Shown piece after piece: positions 24,282 to 36,607 of a stretch of DNA of 64,000 nucleotides. This DNA comes from Poa pratensis. Its lineage: Eukaryota; Streptophyta; Magnoliopsida; Poales; Poaceae. Location of the stretch: the NCBI GenBank assembly GCA_947311845.1, contig CAMZMU010000040.1, positions 53,349,975 through 53,413,974 of the forward strand, written 5' to 3'. The translations under genes and the position numbers were made by a program. The first letter of the stretch is position 1. Each line of letters opens with the position of its first letter. Under the pieces are notes generated by a model. It worked only from the letters and a program-made list of their open reading frames with translations, had not been told where the DNA came from and searched no databases.

Positions 24282-26426
24282 TATACTCTAGCCAAATTTA
24301 TGTGTAAATCTCCAAGAGGGAGTATATGTTTGATAATGGATTCAACATTGCTTTCTTAGCGCTCGAGTGATAGAAACATGCAAGTAAGGGTAATGTGTTA
24401 TTTCTACTAAGGATAAAATAATGGTTGCTAAATCTCTTAAATTTTATTATTCGGTAGTCTGTGTGACTGCTCACATCATGTACTGATTTTTACTGAGTTT
24501 TAATGTAATACTTTTTTTTGTTTGCAACTTAATATCTAGATATGCAAGCATACAAGTGGTCTCGAAGTGGAGTATTAGTTATAGATGTTGTCTGGGTTGC
24601 GGTCTTTATATTTTTAACGTGATGCCTACATGAATAAAACCTTGAATTTTTTTTCATAATGTTTATTTACAATTATGTCAATTGGCCAGCTGCAATTTGT
24701 TACCCAACTGAGTTTTATTTTTTTATGGAGAGAAAGCACTAGTGAAACTATGACCCCCGGTCCATTTTTCTATATTGATTACAACCCCGTTTACTATTGT
24801 TACTCTGCTGGTCCATATTTACTTTAGTTGCTTTCACCTATAATTTTTTCACACTATACATTTAATTCTTTGTGTTTAGCGAGATGAGAAGCTTGACAAC
24901 ATTCATGCAACATTGCGGACAAGGAGGTTTGTGTCTTGTGCGAAGGTATCATTAGTTTTGTTGAGGACTAGATATTTCTACTGGTTCGATAAATCTTTAT
25001 TCTCAACCGAGTGAAATTCTTACTGCTGTTCTACATGATTCTCGACATCAATAGCTCCAATTTCGGGCATGATCTACACGATCCACGCGGCGGCATGTTC
25101 CTTTGTGGGGGTGAACGGAAGTACTGCTGAGTTATATGGATCGAATCCATTGTTTATTTGCTTTTTGAGATTTGTTTGTGTATTACTAGGTGCAGATCCA
25201 TTCCCCCACCAATTTGTGAAATTTATTGATTACAGATCTATGAAATTTGTTGAATGATTACTCCAAGATTCTGCATTTGTGTTGGTTTGTTTCTATTTAT
25301 TTGGGGATTTGCTAGGGATTGTTTTAAGATCTTAAAAATTAGATGTTCTTGAGAACTGTATAGCTTCGAAAAAACTAGTGTTGATATCTTGCATTAAATA
25401 TGCGCTATCTTTGTGGATCCTGTATGGATATGTTTGTGTATAAAAATTTGGTGAATCTTGTAGGTGTATAAAATATCATTGATATTGATTGTGTATAAAA
25501 ATATTGTATGAAGCCTTATGCATGGCTGAAAATTCTTGAAAATATTTCTTGGGTTAGTGTGCAAGCTCAAAAATCTTGAAAATATTGTACTATATATCAT
25601 GTATCTTGTATTTATTTCGGTTGGGTCTTGCTGGAACTGTTTGAATATAATGTATCTATGACAGGGCGATTTGAGAATCATCTATGAATATCCTGAAAAT
25701 GTTGAAACATTAATGAATCTGTCAAAACGGAAACTTCAGGATTTGTTTAATATCTGGGATTTGTTATTGTGAAAATCTTCTGTGAACCTTGGTACCTTCA
25801 TAATATCTTAATTGTTTTAATCACCTGGAAAAAAAAAGTTAACCAGGATGGATGAGATACAGAAACTTGTAAAAAGCTAAGAAGATAAGGGTCTTTGTGC
25901 AAAACTGTAATGGTTGACTTACATGTGGGGTTGCATTTCTGGCCTGTGGACATCACGCAAGCTCGCTAGACCTTGGGTTACGTCCATGGCGAGTACCAAG
26001 AGAGCATTTAAGGCATGGCTGGAGAGTCGGGACGACGTTGAAGAGAAGCAAATGCTGTAGTTCTGATTGTACGGCACACTTGTTAGAGAAGGCTTGGGTC
26101 GAACGGAGTCACCGGTAGTCCTAGCTACGTGTGCATGCTCGCTCCAGTTTCCAACCTCTCGCGACCAGCCACCCTGCTAACTTAATCCCACTCGCTAAAC
26201 ACATGACCTGTCATGCATTGACTTAATTACTCCAGCTGATCTCATCGGTCGATCTAGGCGCGCCACCACCACGTGCAGACGCGCTCCCTTCCTTCCTCTG
26301 CATCGATCGAGACAAGGAGTAACCCAAAGCTAGCTAGTTTAAGCTGATCGATCGAGACGGGGATTGATTGATTATTCAGTGCAAGGTCAGCTCCCACACC
26401 CACGCCGGGAGCTCCGGGAGGTGCAC
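24282..26426. other. Intergenic sequence upstream of the glycosyltransferase gene
   Basis: AT-rich sequence without a supported gene. The part at about 24890-25260 reads like internal or LTR debris. Close to the gene, a CACGTG box occurs near 26269. No other feature can be delimited. Confidence 0.5.
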
Positions 26427-28144
26427 ATGGCTGCTGCGCGCTTGCTTGCCTTTGCGCTCTCGCTCGGCCTCCTCGTCGTCGCCGGCGGCTTCTCCGTCTC
26501 CGGCGCAGAGGAGCTGACGAACACCTCCTTATCGGCTTCCTCTGCAACGGTATGTAACGAGAGGAAGTTGCACGTACGTACGTTGGCATCGGTCATGGCT
26601 TGCATGGCACACGGCCGCCATGAGTTTCGCTTTCGGCTTCAGTTGTAGCAATATGATCAGCAGGTTTGTGCGTCTGATTTCAGGAGAGCAAGGCCGAGAG
26701 TGCCGTGGCGAGGAGGCCGAGCGTGGAGAAGGAGCTCGACGCCGCGCGAGCCGCGATACGGCGGGCCGCACGGTGGAAGGCCGGCAACCTCAGCTCGGCG
26801 GCGCTGGACTGGTTCCCTGGCGTCGACGTGGACCATGCTCTCCTGGCGAGGGTGTACCGCAACCCGGCAGCCTTCTACCGGTAAGCTCTCTCGACCTCGT
26901 CAGCCCGCCGCCGGCGCCCGTGCGCATAAGCGCATTCCGAAGGAATGCTGTTTCTCCGGCCTGGTCTTACTCGATCACACTCATGGAATGGTAGGAGCTA
27001 CATGGAAATGGAGAGGAGGTTCAAGGTGTACGTGTACGAGGAAGGAGAGCCGCCGATCCTACACGCGGGACCCTGCAAGGACATCTACACCATCGAGGGC
27101 CGCTTCATCGAGCAGCTCGAGCTCATGGCGCCCGCGGCGGCCGGCGTCCGGACGTGGGACCCCGCTCGCGCGCACGCCTTCTTCCTCCCCTTCAGCGTCG
27201 TCCAGATGGTGCACTTCGCCTACCGCCCAAAATCCTACGACAATAGACCCATACTCTCACTCGTCGCCGACTACATCCGCGTCGTCGCCTCCCGACACCC
27301 ATTCTGGAACCGCTCCGCCGGCGCCGACCACTTCATGCTCGCCTGCCACGACTGGGTACGTCCAAAAGTCTTCTTCCTCTGTTTTTTCAGGCTGCCATTG
27401 ATGAGCAATAGGTTGTCCTTCATCATGTTGTAGGGTCCTGAGGCGTCGATGGGGCACCCGGAGCTGTACGCCAACGGCATCCGCGCGCTCTGCAACGCCA
27501 ACACGTCGGAGGGGTTCCGGCCAGGGAAGGACGTGAGCATCCCGGAGATCAACCTCTACACCGGCGACATGCCGCGGCAGCTCCTGGCGCCGGGGCCGGG
27601 GCTGTCCTCCCGGCCGTACCTGGCATTCTTCGCCGGTGGGCGGCATGGCCACGTCCGCGACCTCCTGCTCCAGCACTGGAAGGGCCGCGACCCTGACGTC
27701 TTCCCGGTGTACGAGTACGACCTCCCTAACTCCACCTCCTCCACCGGCAAAGGCGGGCGTGACAAGCAGGACAACTACTTCTCCTACATGCACCGCGCGC
27801 GCTTCTGCCTGTGCCCGAGCGGGCACGAGGTGGCGAGCCCGCGTGTGGTGGAGGCAATCCACGCCGGCTGCGTCCCCGTGCTGGTGTCCGACGGGTACGC
27901 CCCGCCCTTCGCCGACGTGCTCCGGTGGGAAGCCTTCTCCGTGTCCGTGCCAGTCGCCGACATCCCGAAGCTCAGGGAGATTCTGGAGAGCATACCAGTG
28001 GCGGAGGTAGAGCGGCTCCTGGACGGGGTGCGGCTGGTGAAGCAGCACTTCACGCTGCACCAGCCGCCAGAGAGGCTCGACATGTTCCACATGATCCTGC
28101 ACTCCGTCTGGCTCAGGAGGCTCAACTTCAGACTGAACCAGTAG
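26427..28144 (+). CDS. Exostosin-family glycosyltransferase (GT47), four exons
   Basis: Exons 26427-26549, 26684-26880, 26995-27355 and 27434-28144 join with GT-AG introns to 463 codons. Residues 5-25 form a hydrophobic N-terminal anchor, as in type II Golgi membrane proteins. Residues 42-107 form a charged stem ending RNPAAFYR. The exostosin domain spans about 114-420: FKVYVYEEGEPP, the ACHDWGPEAS block (about 224-233, split by intron 3), PYLAFFAGGRHGH, and the donor-binding-like run RFCLCPSGHEVASPRVVEA (from residue 350) with Glu367. This is typical of plant GT47 enzymes like At5g03795, which act in the Golgi on wall polysaccharides or glycoproteins. The exact sugar and acceptor cannot be told. 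The start Met at 26427 gives a good membrane anchor; the whole frame is intact. Confidence 0.93.
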
Positions 28145-30048
28145 CCGTTCCGTCAACCCATCAGAGTTCATTTTCATGCCAGACATTTATCAAGACCGAA
28201 CTGCAGAAGCAACGGGCACAGCTTCAGAACACAGAACAGAACACTTCAACTGGGAACTGAAGAACAAAATGCAGTGCAAGAGAAGTTCAGACAAAAGAAC
28301 TGGCTAATCGTCGATCTCAATGTCACAAGCTGAACAAATTACCACAACTCCAGAAGGCACAGGAGTTCTTAAAAGATGAGTCATGTGAAGACCAAAGCCT
28401 CCTCATATGATGTAAATTTTATCCTTGTACTGAAATACAATAGATGAAACCTGTATCATATTTCCTGATTTCGATATCCTCACGGTGGTAAAGTTATCTG
28501 GCACTTTTTTTCCGCCAGCCACCAAACAAAAACATAGAGTTTATACTTGCAACTTGAACAATACTCCTAAGTATCTGATGATGTTCTGTTGCCTCCAATT
28601 CACAAATCATAGTTACTGGTATATCCATAAAAAAAAAGTTGTTGGTAGAAGTATCATGTTAGATGAGAATTTCGAACTGTACATGGTGACATTGATAACT
28701 TTGTTTCAATTGTGCAATGGAACAGGGAGCTGCGGCCCCTATTTTTCTAAAAGAAGACATGGATTACTTTGGATAATACTCCCTCTAACTCTTATTGTAT
28801 GACTGGATATAGTCCACATTAACCAGAATATCCCTTGTACCAGATTCAAATTTACTATTTTAATCGGTCAGTAGAGTATCATGACACCAACAATGTAAAC
28901 AGTCTATTCCTACACATGACATGAGCAAATTAAACAACCTGAGAAATCCGCTGTCTTGGTTATCACTTATATCTTTCAGAAAGTCTTGTTGTGTTATTTC
29001 TCCAGAAAACACATGACATCAACAAATTAAACGGTCTATTCGTACAACCATGTGGAGTTTACTCAACAATAGACACACATCCAATTCTAAAACTTAACAG
29101 ATTCTCTTCACGGAATGTATTAGCAACCTCAAATGATGATTCACAGAAAATATATAAATCCTCTTGTCCTGAATATCTTTAGTAAACTCTGATGATTCAG
29201 ATATATTATCTTATCCTATATCAGAGTCACAATCTAACAAACTTCTATCCTCATGGAATATTCTGTCACCAGGTCTTCTAAACTACTTGTGACATACTGG
29301 TTATACACTAATTATATGATTACATGCTCACGGTATTGACAAGCCTGAGTTTTCTGTTATTGGAAGAATAAATCCAACAGAAAACTGGATAGAAAGATGC
29401 CCGAAAGATTAGTTTCTACTTCATCATGCCTTGTAATAACAATCTTCTGATCTTGATGCACATAATTCCCTAATGGAGAAACAGCAGCAGGTATTACACC
29501 GCTAGCACATGCATCAGGTGAACGCCCAATCATATGGTGCAGAAATACCTCCACAAATATCATTGGCCCACCAAATTATAAGAACGTCAAACCTACAAAC
29601 TGTTAGCTTAGGCCATATTTCATACAAGAATGTCATTTTCTAGGACAAGCCAGATAGTTTACTTGGATAGATCACTAGTAGCTTGGTTTCATAATGTGGA
29701 CATATCAACAGCACTGGATAGAGAACTTTCATTCCATTGAAAAATTGGATTCAGGGTATATGACAACCATTAGCAATTTCACCAAGTTATAAACGGTGAC
29801 ACCAAATGCGTACCTGGAAATCAAGTCAAACCTTTTTTTCCTCTCTTAAGTTCTTGACACAGACCATACTCTATACACAAATACTAAACTTCTCAAGGGC
29901 GAGCTACATGCTACATTGGATATATTGAAGATAGTTTGGCTTTAGAACAGCTAACAGCTGTTATCACAACTAACAGATGGAAAACACACAAAAGTTTCGA
30001 TAGCAACTTCATCCCAAATGTTCACCACCACATGGATAATATAATATA
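28145..30048. other. Downstream flank of the GT47 gene, AT-rich intergenic
   Basis: The first 300 bases likely contain the 3' untranslated region, with AATACAATAGATGAAAC near 28430. The rest is AT-rich single-copy-like sequence. A lone Stowaway-like end (ACTCCCTCTAACTC, about 28786) has no partner. No gene seen. Confidence 0.5.
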
Positions 30049-30139
30049 CTCCCTCTGATCCGTAAAGGTTGTCGTGAGGTGTGTAGCAATCTGTACAAGT
30101 TTAGATTGTTTCAGGACAATCTTTAACGACCGGAGGTAG
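30049..30139. mobile_element. Stowaway-like MITE
   Basis: A 91-bp foldback with CTCCCTCTGATCCGT at the left and ACCGGAGGTAG at the right, flanked by TA dinucleotides (30047-30048 and 30140-30141), as for Tc1/Mariner-type MITEs. Confidence 0.75.
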
Positions 30140-30302
30140 TACCAACTAATTTGAGAATAACAGCAAACATCGGATGGAGAATGCACATAAGGAATTGGAT
30201 CATTTCAAACCATGGTAGATGAACGATGACAGCTCTTAACAACGCATATCCTAAAAGATCAATTGTTAACCATCACATGGACAAGCAAACAAGCTCAGTT
30301 TA

Positions 30303-31029
30303 TCATGCCTCAGGCGTCGGCTGTGTGAGCCCGGCCTTGGCGAGCAGCTTCCCCATAGCATCCGCTGAGCATAGCTGGTACTGCACCTCCCCAGTGCCCG
30401 GCTGCAGGAACACCTCGGCCAGCTCCAGCTTCTCAGCCGTCAGGCTGGTGGAGTCCATGGTCTTGCTGAGGACCTTGAGAGCGAGGGCAACGGCCTCCTC
30501 ACGTGTCATGCCGTCGCGGTAGTCCTGCTTGAGCATGGACTGAGCTGCCTGGCTGTTGGCCCCGACGGCGGCGGCCTTCCACCCACTGTAATTGCCGGAG
30601 GGGTCGCTCATGTAGATCATGTCCCAGCCGGCGAAGAGGAAGGAGACGCCGAAGGGGCGGAGGCCTCCGAACTGGGTGTATCCGGTGTCGCAGAGGGACT
30701 GCACGAGCTGCTCGACGGGGATGGGCTCCTGGTAGGAGAGCGCGTGGCGCTGGGCGTACGTGGAGGCGGGCGGTGATGTAGGCGTCGGACATTATCCCGG
30801 CGATGGCGCAGGCGAGGTGGGCGTCGACCTTGTACATCTTCTCGGCGGAGCGGGAGGCCTGCAGGAGCTTGGAGGTGACCTTCTTCTCGCCGACGAGGAC
30901 CACGCCGTCAGCCGCCAGGATGCCGAGCGCCGACCCGGCGTTGCCGATCGCCTCCATCGTGTACTCGAACTGGTACAGCCGGCCATCCGGCGAGAAGATC
31001 GTCGTGCGGCTGTCGTACCGGCGAAACGT
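30303..31029 (-). pseudogene. PAC1: Proteasome subunit alpha type-4 pseudogene
   Basis: Minus-strand sequence closely matching the 20S proteasome alpha-4 subunit: [18 protein letters not shown] at the N-terminus, [35 protein letters not shown], and later [37 protein letters not shown] and a C-terminus ending PTPEA. There are several lesions. The expected start codon is ACG (31027-31029) instead of ATG. About nine bases are missing after MSDA. A 4-base insertion near 30756-30760 shifts the frame. Short in-frame losses occur after SLCDT and after AGWD. The copy has no introns in the coding part; whether it is retroposed or a decayed tandem copy depends on the parent gene structure, which I cannot check. 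A normal alpha-4 subunit is about 250 residues and sits in the outer proteasome ring. Confidence 0.9.
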
Positions 31030-31460
31030 CACGGCGGCGGAGGCGATAGATCTGTTTCGGCTGCGAGGACGAAACTGCTGTTTTCGCTCGACTCTGTGGC
31101 TTGGGCGTCAGAGCAATAAATCAACTCCACAACTATGTTGGCCCCCCGTACTATCACCAGCGTCCATTTCGGTGAGATCCAACGGCAGGCTGTTGGTCAA
31201 AGTTTTCACACACATTTGCAGAACACCCCTTACCTTGTCAGCCTATTACAAGTTCCGAATTTTCTCTCCCCTGAGAGAACCGTACAATGATTCATAAAGC
31301 CTGCCGTTATAGATTAACAGAATATTCAACAAAAATTTCACAGTAATTTCAAAACCATTATAGATTTAACAAAGTTTCACCATATATTCATTTTGTACAA
31401 AAGTGAAACTAAGAAATTTTCAAGTTTTTTCACAGTAACTAAGAAATATTCATTTTGTTG

Positions 31461-31706
31461 AAGATTTGTTGGAGAGTTTTTCAAAGAATATTTCTTCCCA
31501 GAAAATATTCAACAATATGAAAAATATTGCTTTTTCAAGAATATTCAACAATTTTTAGAAAGTTTATAATAATATTTTCTTATAAGATTTGTTTGAGATT
31601 TTTTCAATAAATATTTTTCTGCAGAAAATATTCAACAATACGAAAATATTGTTTTTTAAGAATATTCAATAATATTCAGAAAAGTTTAAAATATATTTCA
31701 TACAAG
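31461..31706. repeat. Diverged 123-bp tandem duplication
   Basis: Units 31461-31583 and 31584-31706 share AAGATTTGTT, CAGAAAATATTCAACAATA and AAGAATATTCAA in the same order, with substitutions and small gaps. The sequence is very AT-rich. Confidence 0.7.
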
Positions 31707-33041
31707 TTTCTCTGCTTTTCTTTTCCAGAAAGGTTTTGCTGGGTTGATTTGAATCAAATTCATAAACATTTTCTTACAGTTCAAATCTTTTTCGAAGATC
31801 TGTACAAGATTTAATTCCAATCCATAAGTAATTCATACACTTTGTGGTCGGGGAGAACAAATGGCAGGCATCAAATACAATATCCAATTCTCAGTTTCAT
31901 TCAGTTCAATGCAGTTTCATTCAGGCTCCAATTCAATTCTCAGATAGCATCACATAAATTAGATAGAATCTTCACACGAAATTACAAATCCAAAATTATA
32001 CAAAAATAATTTAAAGATCCAAGGGCGAGCTGCTCCAACTCGCGGAAGAACTCGAGCGGTACGGAGCCGGATGGAGAGCTTGGCGGTGCTGAAAAATAAA
32101 ATACACATTCAAGCTAAATATAAATTCATGTTATGGTGCACAATTTCATCAAAGATGCATCATTTTGACAAGGGAATTCAGAATATGTTTAGTTTCTACA
32201 AGATCTATGAATGAATGGACGAATTTTCTAGAAATAATAAATGTTTCATACCTATTTTGAGCAAGATCTATCCCAAAACAGGAAAAAATTCCTTTTGCAT
32301 TTCCTTAATTTTCAGAGAAATAAAAACCCAATGAAGCAACAATGAATATACACGTAAACAAAATCGATAAAATCGAAGATAAAATCCTTGCAGAAAATAA
32401 GACCGAGAATGGGTACAGTGCCATGCGCATCTAGATCTGTACCAAGAAAATACAAAAACAAGGTAGAAATAAATAAAAAATCTAACTACGTATATCTTTC
32501 ATACCGGATGAAATCAAAATGACCAGCACGAGGCCCAGATGGATTCCCTACCGAGACAACTCGTAAGACATGACAAGAAAAGTGCAAAAACGAATCCCAG
32601 ATCAAAGCAAATCAAGCCAAGATCTGAGCACGCCAAGGACATATCGGGACTTCCATAGATGCAAGATTCAACAGAGCTTCAAATAAATTGTAAAAAATAC
32701 ATGAATCTTCACTGAAATGAGATACAATCATCAAAGAAATATTGCGAAAAACTCTTACTAGATCTAGAGACTATTTTCTTCATGTGATTAAGAAAACTGA
32801 AACTTAACTAGAAAATCTAAGAAAGTACTACTCGAGATGCGAAATTTCTACTGCAACAACACGTTCCAGAAACGAGATTAAATCTACAGAGATCCAAAAT
32901 TCGAGAAAAAAGAAAGAAAGAAAGAAATCAGAAAAATCGATACTTAGGATTTAATGCCCAGATCTGAACAAAGAACGCGGATCCGGCATGTTCTTCGCCA
33001 GATCTGACAAAACAAAAAAGTCTTCACTTAAAAATCTCAGA

Positions 33042-33489
33042 TCAAAACGAAAAAAGAAATAAGCCACGGGATGGTCGAAGGAGGACATGTAGACCAAGAT
33101 CCAGGGGCCCGGCGGAGGCCACCACCAAGGACAGCTTGCTAGAGGACGGACGGTGACGCTCCGGCTCCATGGATCGAGGACGGGAGGGCGACGAGGAAGC
33201 AGCTCGCCGGACAACGGGGGCCGGCACTGGACGAGGAAGCTCGTCCTTGCCGCCATACCGAGAACCTCCTCGCCGTCTTTCCTTGCTGCGCTGGAGGAGG
33301 AAGCTCGGCGGGGCCGCCATGCCCAGATCAGCGGCCGGAGCCACGGATCCGGCGGCCGGAGCAACGAAACCGGCAGCCCGGGGCGAGGTAGGCGGCAGGG
33401 GGACGTGCTGCATGAGGAGGCGGCGCACGGGAGCGGGAGCTGGTGAGGAAAATGGGATTAGGGTTAGGGTTTGCTTGCCTTATATAGGA
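33042..33489 (-). other. Promoter-like block and open frame inside the TIR element
   Basis: On the minus strand CCTATATAAGG (33479-33489 on +) is followed by a leader with AAACCCTAACCCTAATCCC and a 128-codon frame from 33428 to 33042. The frame is Pro, Arg and Ser rich with no recognisable domain. It may be a captured 5' gene end or part of the element's own transcription unit. Confidence 0.35.
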
Positions 33490-33752
33490 AAGGTGGACTA
33501 CGGGTTGAATCTACTTTTTGACAGGGGCAAAAATGAAAATATCCCAAAATTTTGACCAGTTGACCCGCAGGAATCTCCAACAGGAAATGGAGGGCAAAGA
33601 TAGTACCGGGGGGCCAACATACATGAGGAATATCCCTATTGGCGTCAGAGAGGCCTGCGTATACAGGCCGGACTCGGCACGGGCAAGGCCTGTGTAGCGG
33701 GTTGTCTAAAATATTTCAACATGACACCACGATTTTCGCTTCATATATATTG

Positions 33753-33914
33753 CCCCTCCGTTCCAAATTACAAGATGATTTAGATATTTTAATATTACAT
33801 ACAAATTGAAATAAGTGAATCTACATATTAAAACAGATCTCTATACATCAAAAAATTAAAACATCTGAAATTCAAAAAATAAAATAAAGCATCTTATATT
33901 TTGGAACGGAGGTG
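33753..33914. mobile_element. Stowaway-like MITE
   Basis: A foldback of about 162 bp with CCCCTCCGTTCCAAATTACA at the left and TTTTGGAACGGAGGTGG at the right and inverted similarity inwards. The TA target duplication is not clean. It lies 35 bases left of element D. Confidence 0.75.
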
Positions 33915-33948
33915 GTACATTGTTCTCCATGATTTGTGTCATGGTAGA

Positions 33949-35335
33949 TGATACGTCCAAAACGTATCTACTTTCCCGAACACTTTTGCTATTGTTTTAC
34001 CTCTAACTTGTGTGTTTTGAATACAACTAATGCGGACTAACGCTGTTTTCAGCAGAATTGCCCTGGTGTCTTGTTTTTGTGCAGAAAGTCAACTTTCGGG
34101 AAAAACACCAGAAAAGATCGCAAACACTAGAAGACTCACGGAGCCAGAAGGGGAGGCAGAGATGGGCCACGAGTGGCCCAAACCACATGGTGGCGCGGCC
34201 TGGGGGCCCACCGCGCCAGCCACTGAGGAGGGCAGCTCGGCCACCTCCCCGAGTCCCCCTTTCGACTACTTAACCCTCTCTGACCTAAAACGCGAGGGGG
34301 TCGTCCACTTCATCCAGAAACATCACCGTACGCTGCCACCATCGCGAAACCTATTTCGGGGACCAGAAACTCCGTTCTGGCACTCCGCCGGGACGGGGAA
34401 TTGGAGGAGATCATCGCCATCATCATCACCGACGCTTCTCCATCGACCATCCATGTTTCCCCCATCCATGTGTGAGTAATTCCCTGCTGTAGGCTGAGGG
34501 GGATGGTAGGGATTGGATGAGATTGTTCATGTAATAAGTTATAAGATCATTAGGGCATGGTGCCTAGTATCCGTTGTTAGTACTTATTGATGTTGTTGCA
34601 ACTTGTTGAGCTTAATGCTTGTCACTAGGGCCCGAGTGCCATGATTTCAGATCTGAACATGTTATTGTTTCATAATGATATGCACTGTTTATTGATCATA
34701 CCTGCAAGTTGTATACACATATTGTTGTCCGGAACCCGCGGTCCCAAAGTGACAATAATTGGGACAGCCGAGGGGAATGGCTGCGATGTGAGGATCACAT
34801 GTGTTCACGGCGTGTTAATGCTTTGCTCCGGTACTTTATTAAAAGGAGTACCTTAATTACCAGTAGATTCCCTTGAGGCCCGGCTGCCACCGGCTGGTAG
34901 GACAGAAGATGTTGTACAAGTTTCTCACTGCGAGCACGTACGACTATATACGGAACACATGCCTATGTTTACTTAGTACTTGGATGCTTAATCATTATTA
35001 TCTGCAATGCCTATGTCTTGATTATTATATGAGCTATCTTATCCATGCAGCGCCCGTTCATCCATCCCTATGCCTACAGTGTTTTAATCCTACTGTTTAC
35101 TGCAATCACTACTGCTGTCTCTATTTACTGCTGCTATTATTTCACCGCTACTACTGCTATAAAACTGTTGCTACTGATAATCTGTGTCGAGCAAGACTAT
35201 TCACAGGTGCAGCTGAATTGACAACTCCGCTGTTAAGGCTCTCAAGTATTCTTTGGCTCCCCTTGTGTCGAATCAATAAATTGGGTTTTACTTCCCTCGA
35301 AGACTGTTGCGATCCCCTATACTTGTGGGTCATCA
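33949..35335 (+). repeat. 5' LTR of element D
   Basis: 1387 bp, TGATACGTCC...GGGTCATCA. Compared with the 3' LTR it has a replaced short stretch near 34125 (ACTA where the other has CTCCTATTTTACC) and scattered substitutions. It contains the GC-rich block CATGGTGGCGCGG ... CGCGCCAGCC near 34185-34222 that also occurs inside the element. Confidence 0.93.
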
Positions 35336-36607
35336 AGACCTAATGGAAGTCCTACTACTCCTGTTTATTCACCTGAGTTAAGGGATTATACTTGTGATGA
35401 TGATCCTGATGAAACTTATGTGGAACTTGATGATGATTTTATTGATAAATGTAATGCTACTACTGGTGCAAGTAATATGAGAAATTTTCTTGCACAACAT
35501 GCTGTTAAATACAAGTTGTCACCTGATCCTAAGTTTGCCACTTCTCCTATAAACATTAAAGATAAGGATTATGATTTTTCTCTTGATTTATCTCATATAT
35601 CTATTGTTGAGAAAACTCCTTTTTGTGGCACTAAGAGTGAAAGTGCTGTAGAGCACATGAATGAGCTCTCTACTTTGAGTGGCTTATTTTCTGATGATAT
35701 TAAGAAGCGTAGCTATTTTGTTGCTAAGATTTTTCCTTTCTCATTAAAAGATGATGCTAAAGCTTGGTATAACAACTTGTCTCCTGGTTCTATTACTAGT
35801 CCTACTGGTTTGCTTGATGTTTTCTTTCAGAAATATTTCCCTGCTAGTGCTCAACATGATGCTTTGCAGAGAATTTATAACTTTGACCAGGAAGATGAAG
35901 AGAAACTTCCAGAGGCATGGACAAGGTTTTGCTCTCTTATCAGAGCTCGGCCTGGACATGATTTGGAAAAGCATGATCTACTTGATATATTTTACAGTGG
36001 ACTAACTATTGAATCTAGAGCATATCTGGATAGTTGTGCTAGTTGTGTTTTCAGGAAAAGAACCCCTGAAGAAGCTGAAGAATTATTGGCTAAAATCAGC
36101 CAGAATTATGATGATTGGACTCTACCTGCGCCGACCCCCACACCTACACCGACACCAATATCAAAGAAGAGGGGAGGTATGATTGAATTGAATGATGAAA
36201 CAATGAGGGAGGCCAAGAAGACTCTCATTGAGAAGGGTATTAAATCTGAAGATGTGAAGAACCTTCCACCTATTGAAGATTTGTGTAAGCCAATTCCTCA
36301 TCCATCCATAATTGAGGTTCACTCTCTCCACAGGTTCGATGAAGGAGATATTCCCTACTCTAAACCACCTGATCAATGCTTAGATGAATTTGATAATTAT
36401 GTTATTAAGCAAGATAATTTTAATATGAGAGTAGAGAATCATTTGCATGAAAATTCTCTAGCTATTAGTAAGTTGCATGATATTGTGGAGAGAACCTCCA
36501 ATGATGTTAAGATGCTTATTAAACATTTCCATATGGTTCAAACTCAAATTGATCAACTCACTAAAGTGCAACAAGACATGTTAGCCAATGCTTCTAAGAA
36601 AAATTAA
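35336..36607 (+). pseudogene. Element D gag, 5'-truncated
   Basis: The frame is open from the LTR edge to the stop at 36607, with no ATG before the gag core; the first 20 or so codons begin directly at the LTR junction. It carries the Gypsy gag domain (FPFSLKDDAKAWYNNL, then FFQKYFPASAQHDALQ and EAWTRFCSLI), a Thr-Pro repeat linker near 36130-36160 and a C-terminal coiled-coil-like region. This would be the particle-forming protein. The N-terminal part, the leader and the primer site are missing, so the protein cannot start normally. The protease frame follows in the -1 frame. Confidence 0.8.

Larger units (their letters stand above)
31134..33621. mobile_element. 2.5-kb element with long terminal inverted repeats
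   Basis: The left end (TATGTTGGCCCCCCGTACTA) is matched inversely by the right end at 33600-33621, and similarity extends about 70 bases inwards, including GGTCAAA followed by TTTT. Between them are an AT-rich left half with a tandem duplication and a GC-rich right part with a minus-strand promoter-like region. No target duplication is evident and no transposase is encoded, so the superfamily is open. It begins about 100 bases beyond the 5' end of the proteasome pseudogene. Confidence 0.6.

Noticed and set aside
27257..28186. 309-codon minus-strand frame opposite the GT47 gene
   Set aside because: A shadow of the GC-rich exons 3 and 4 of the glycosyltransferase; it has no domain and would cross intron 3.
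28784..28800. Stowaway-like terminus ACTCCCTCTAACTC
   Set aside because: No matching inverted end or TA-flanked partner within several hundred bases.
35801..36600. Functional host gene for the gag-like protein at 35336-36607
   Set aside because: It is flanked by LTRs with a target duplication and has Gypsy gag motifs, so it belongs to element D.
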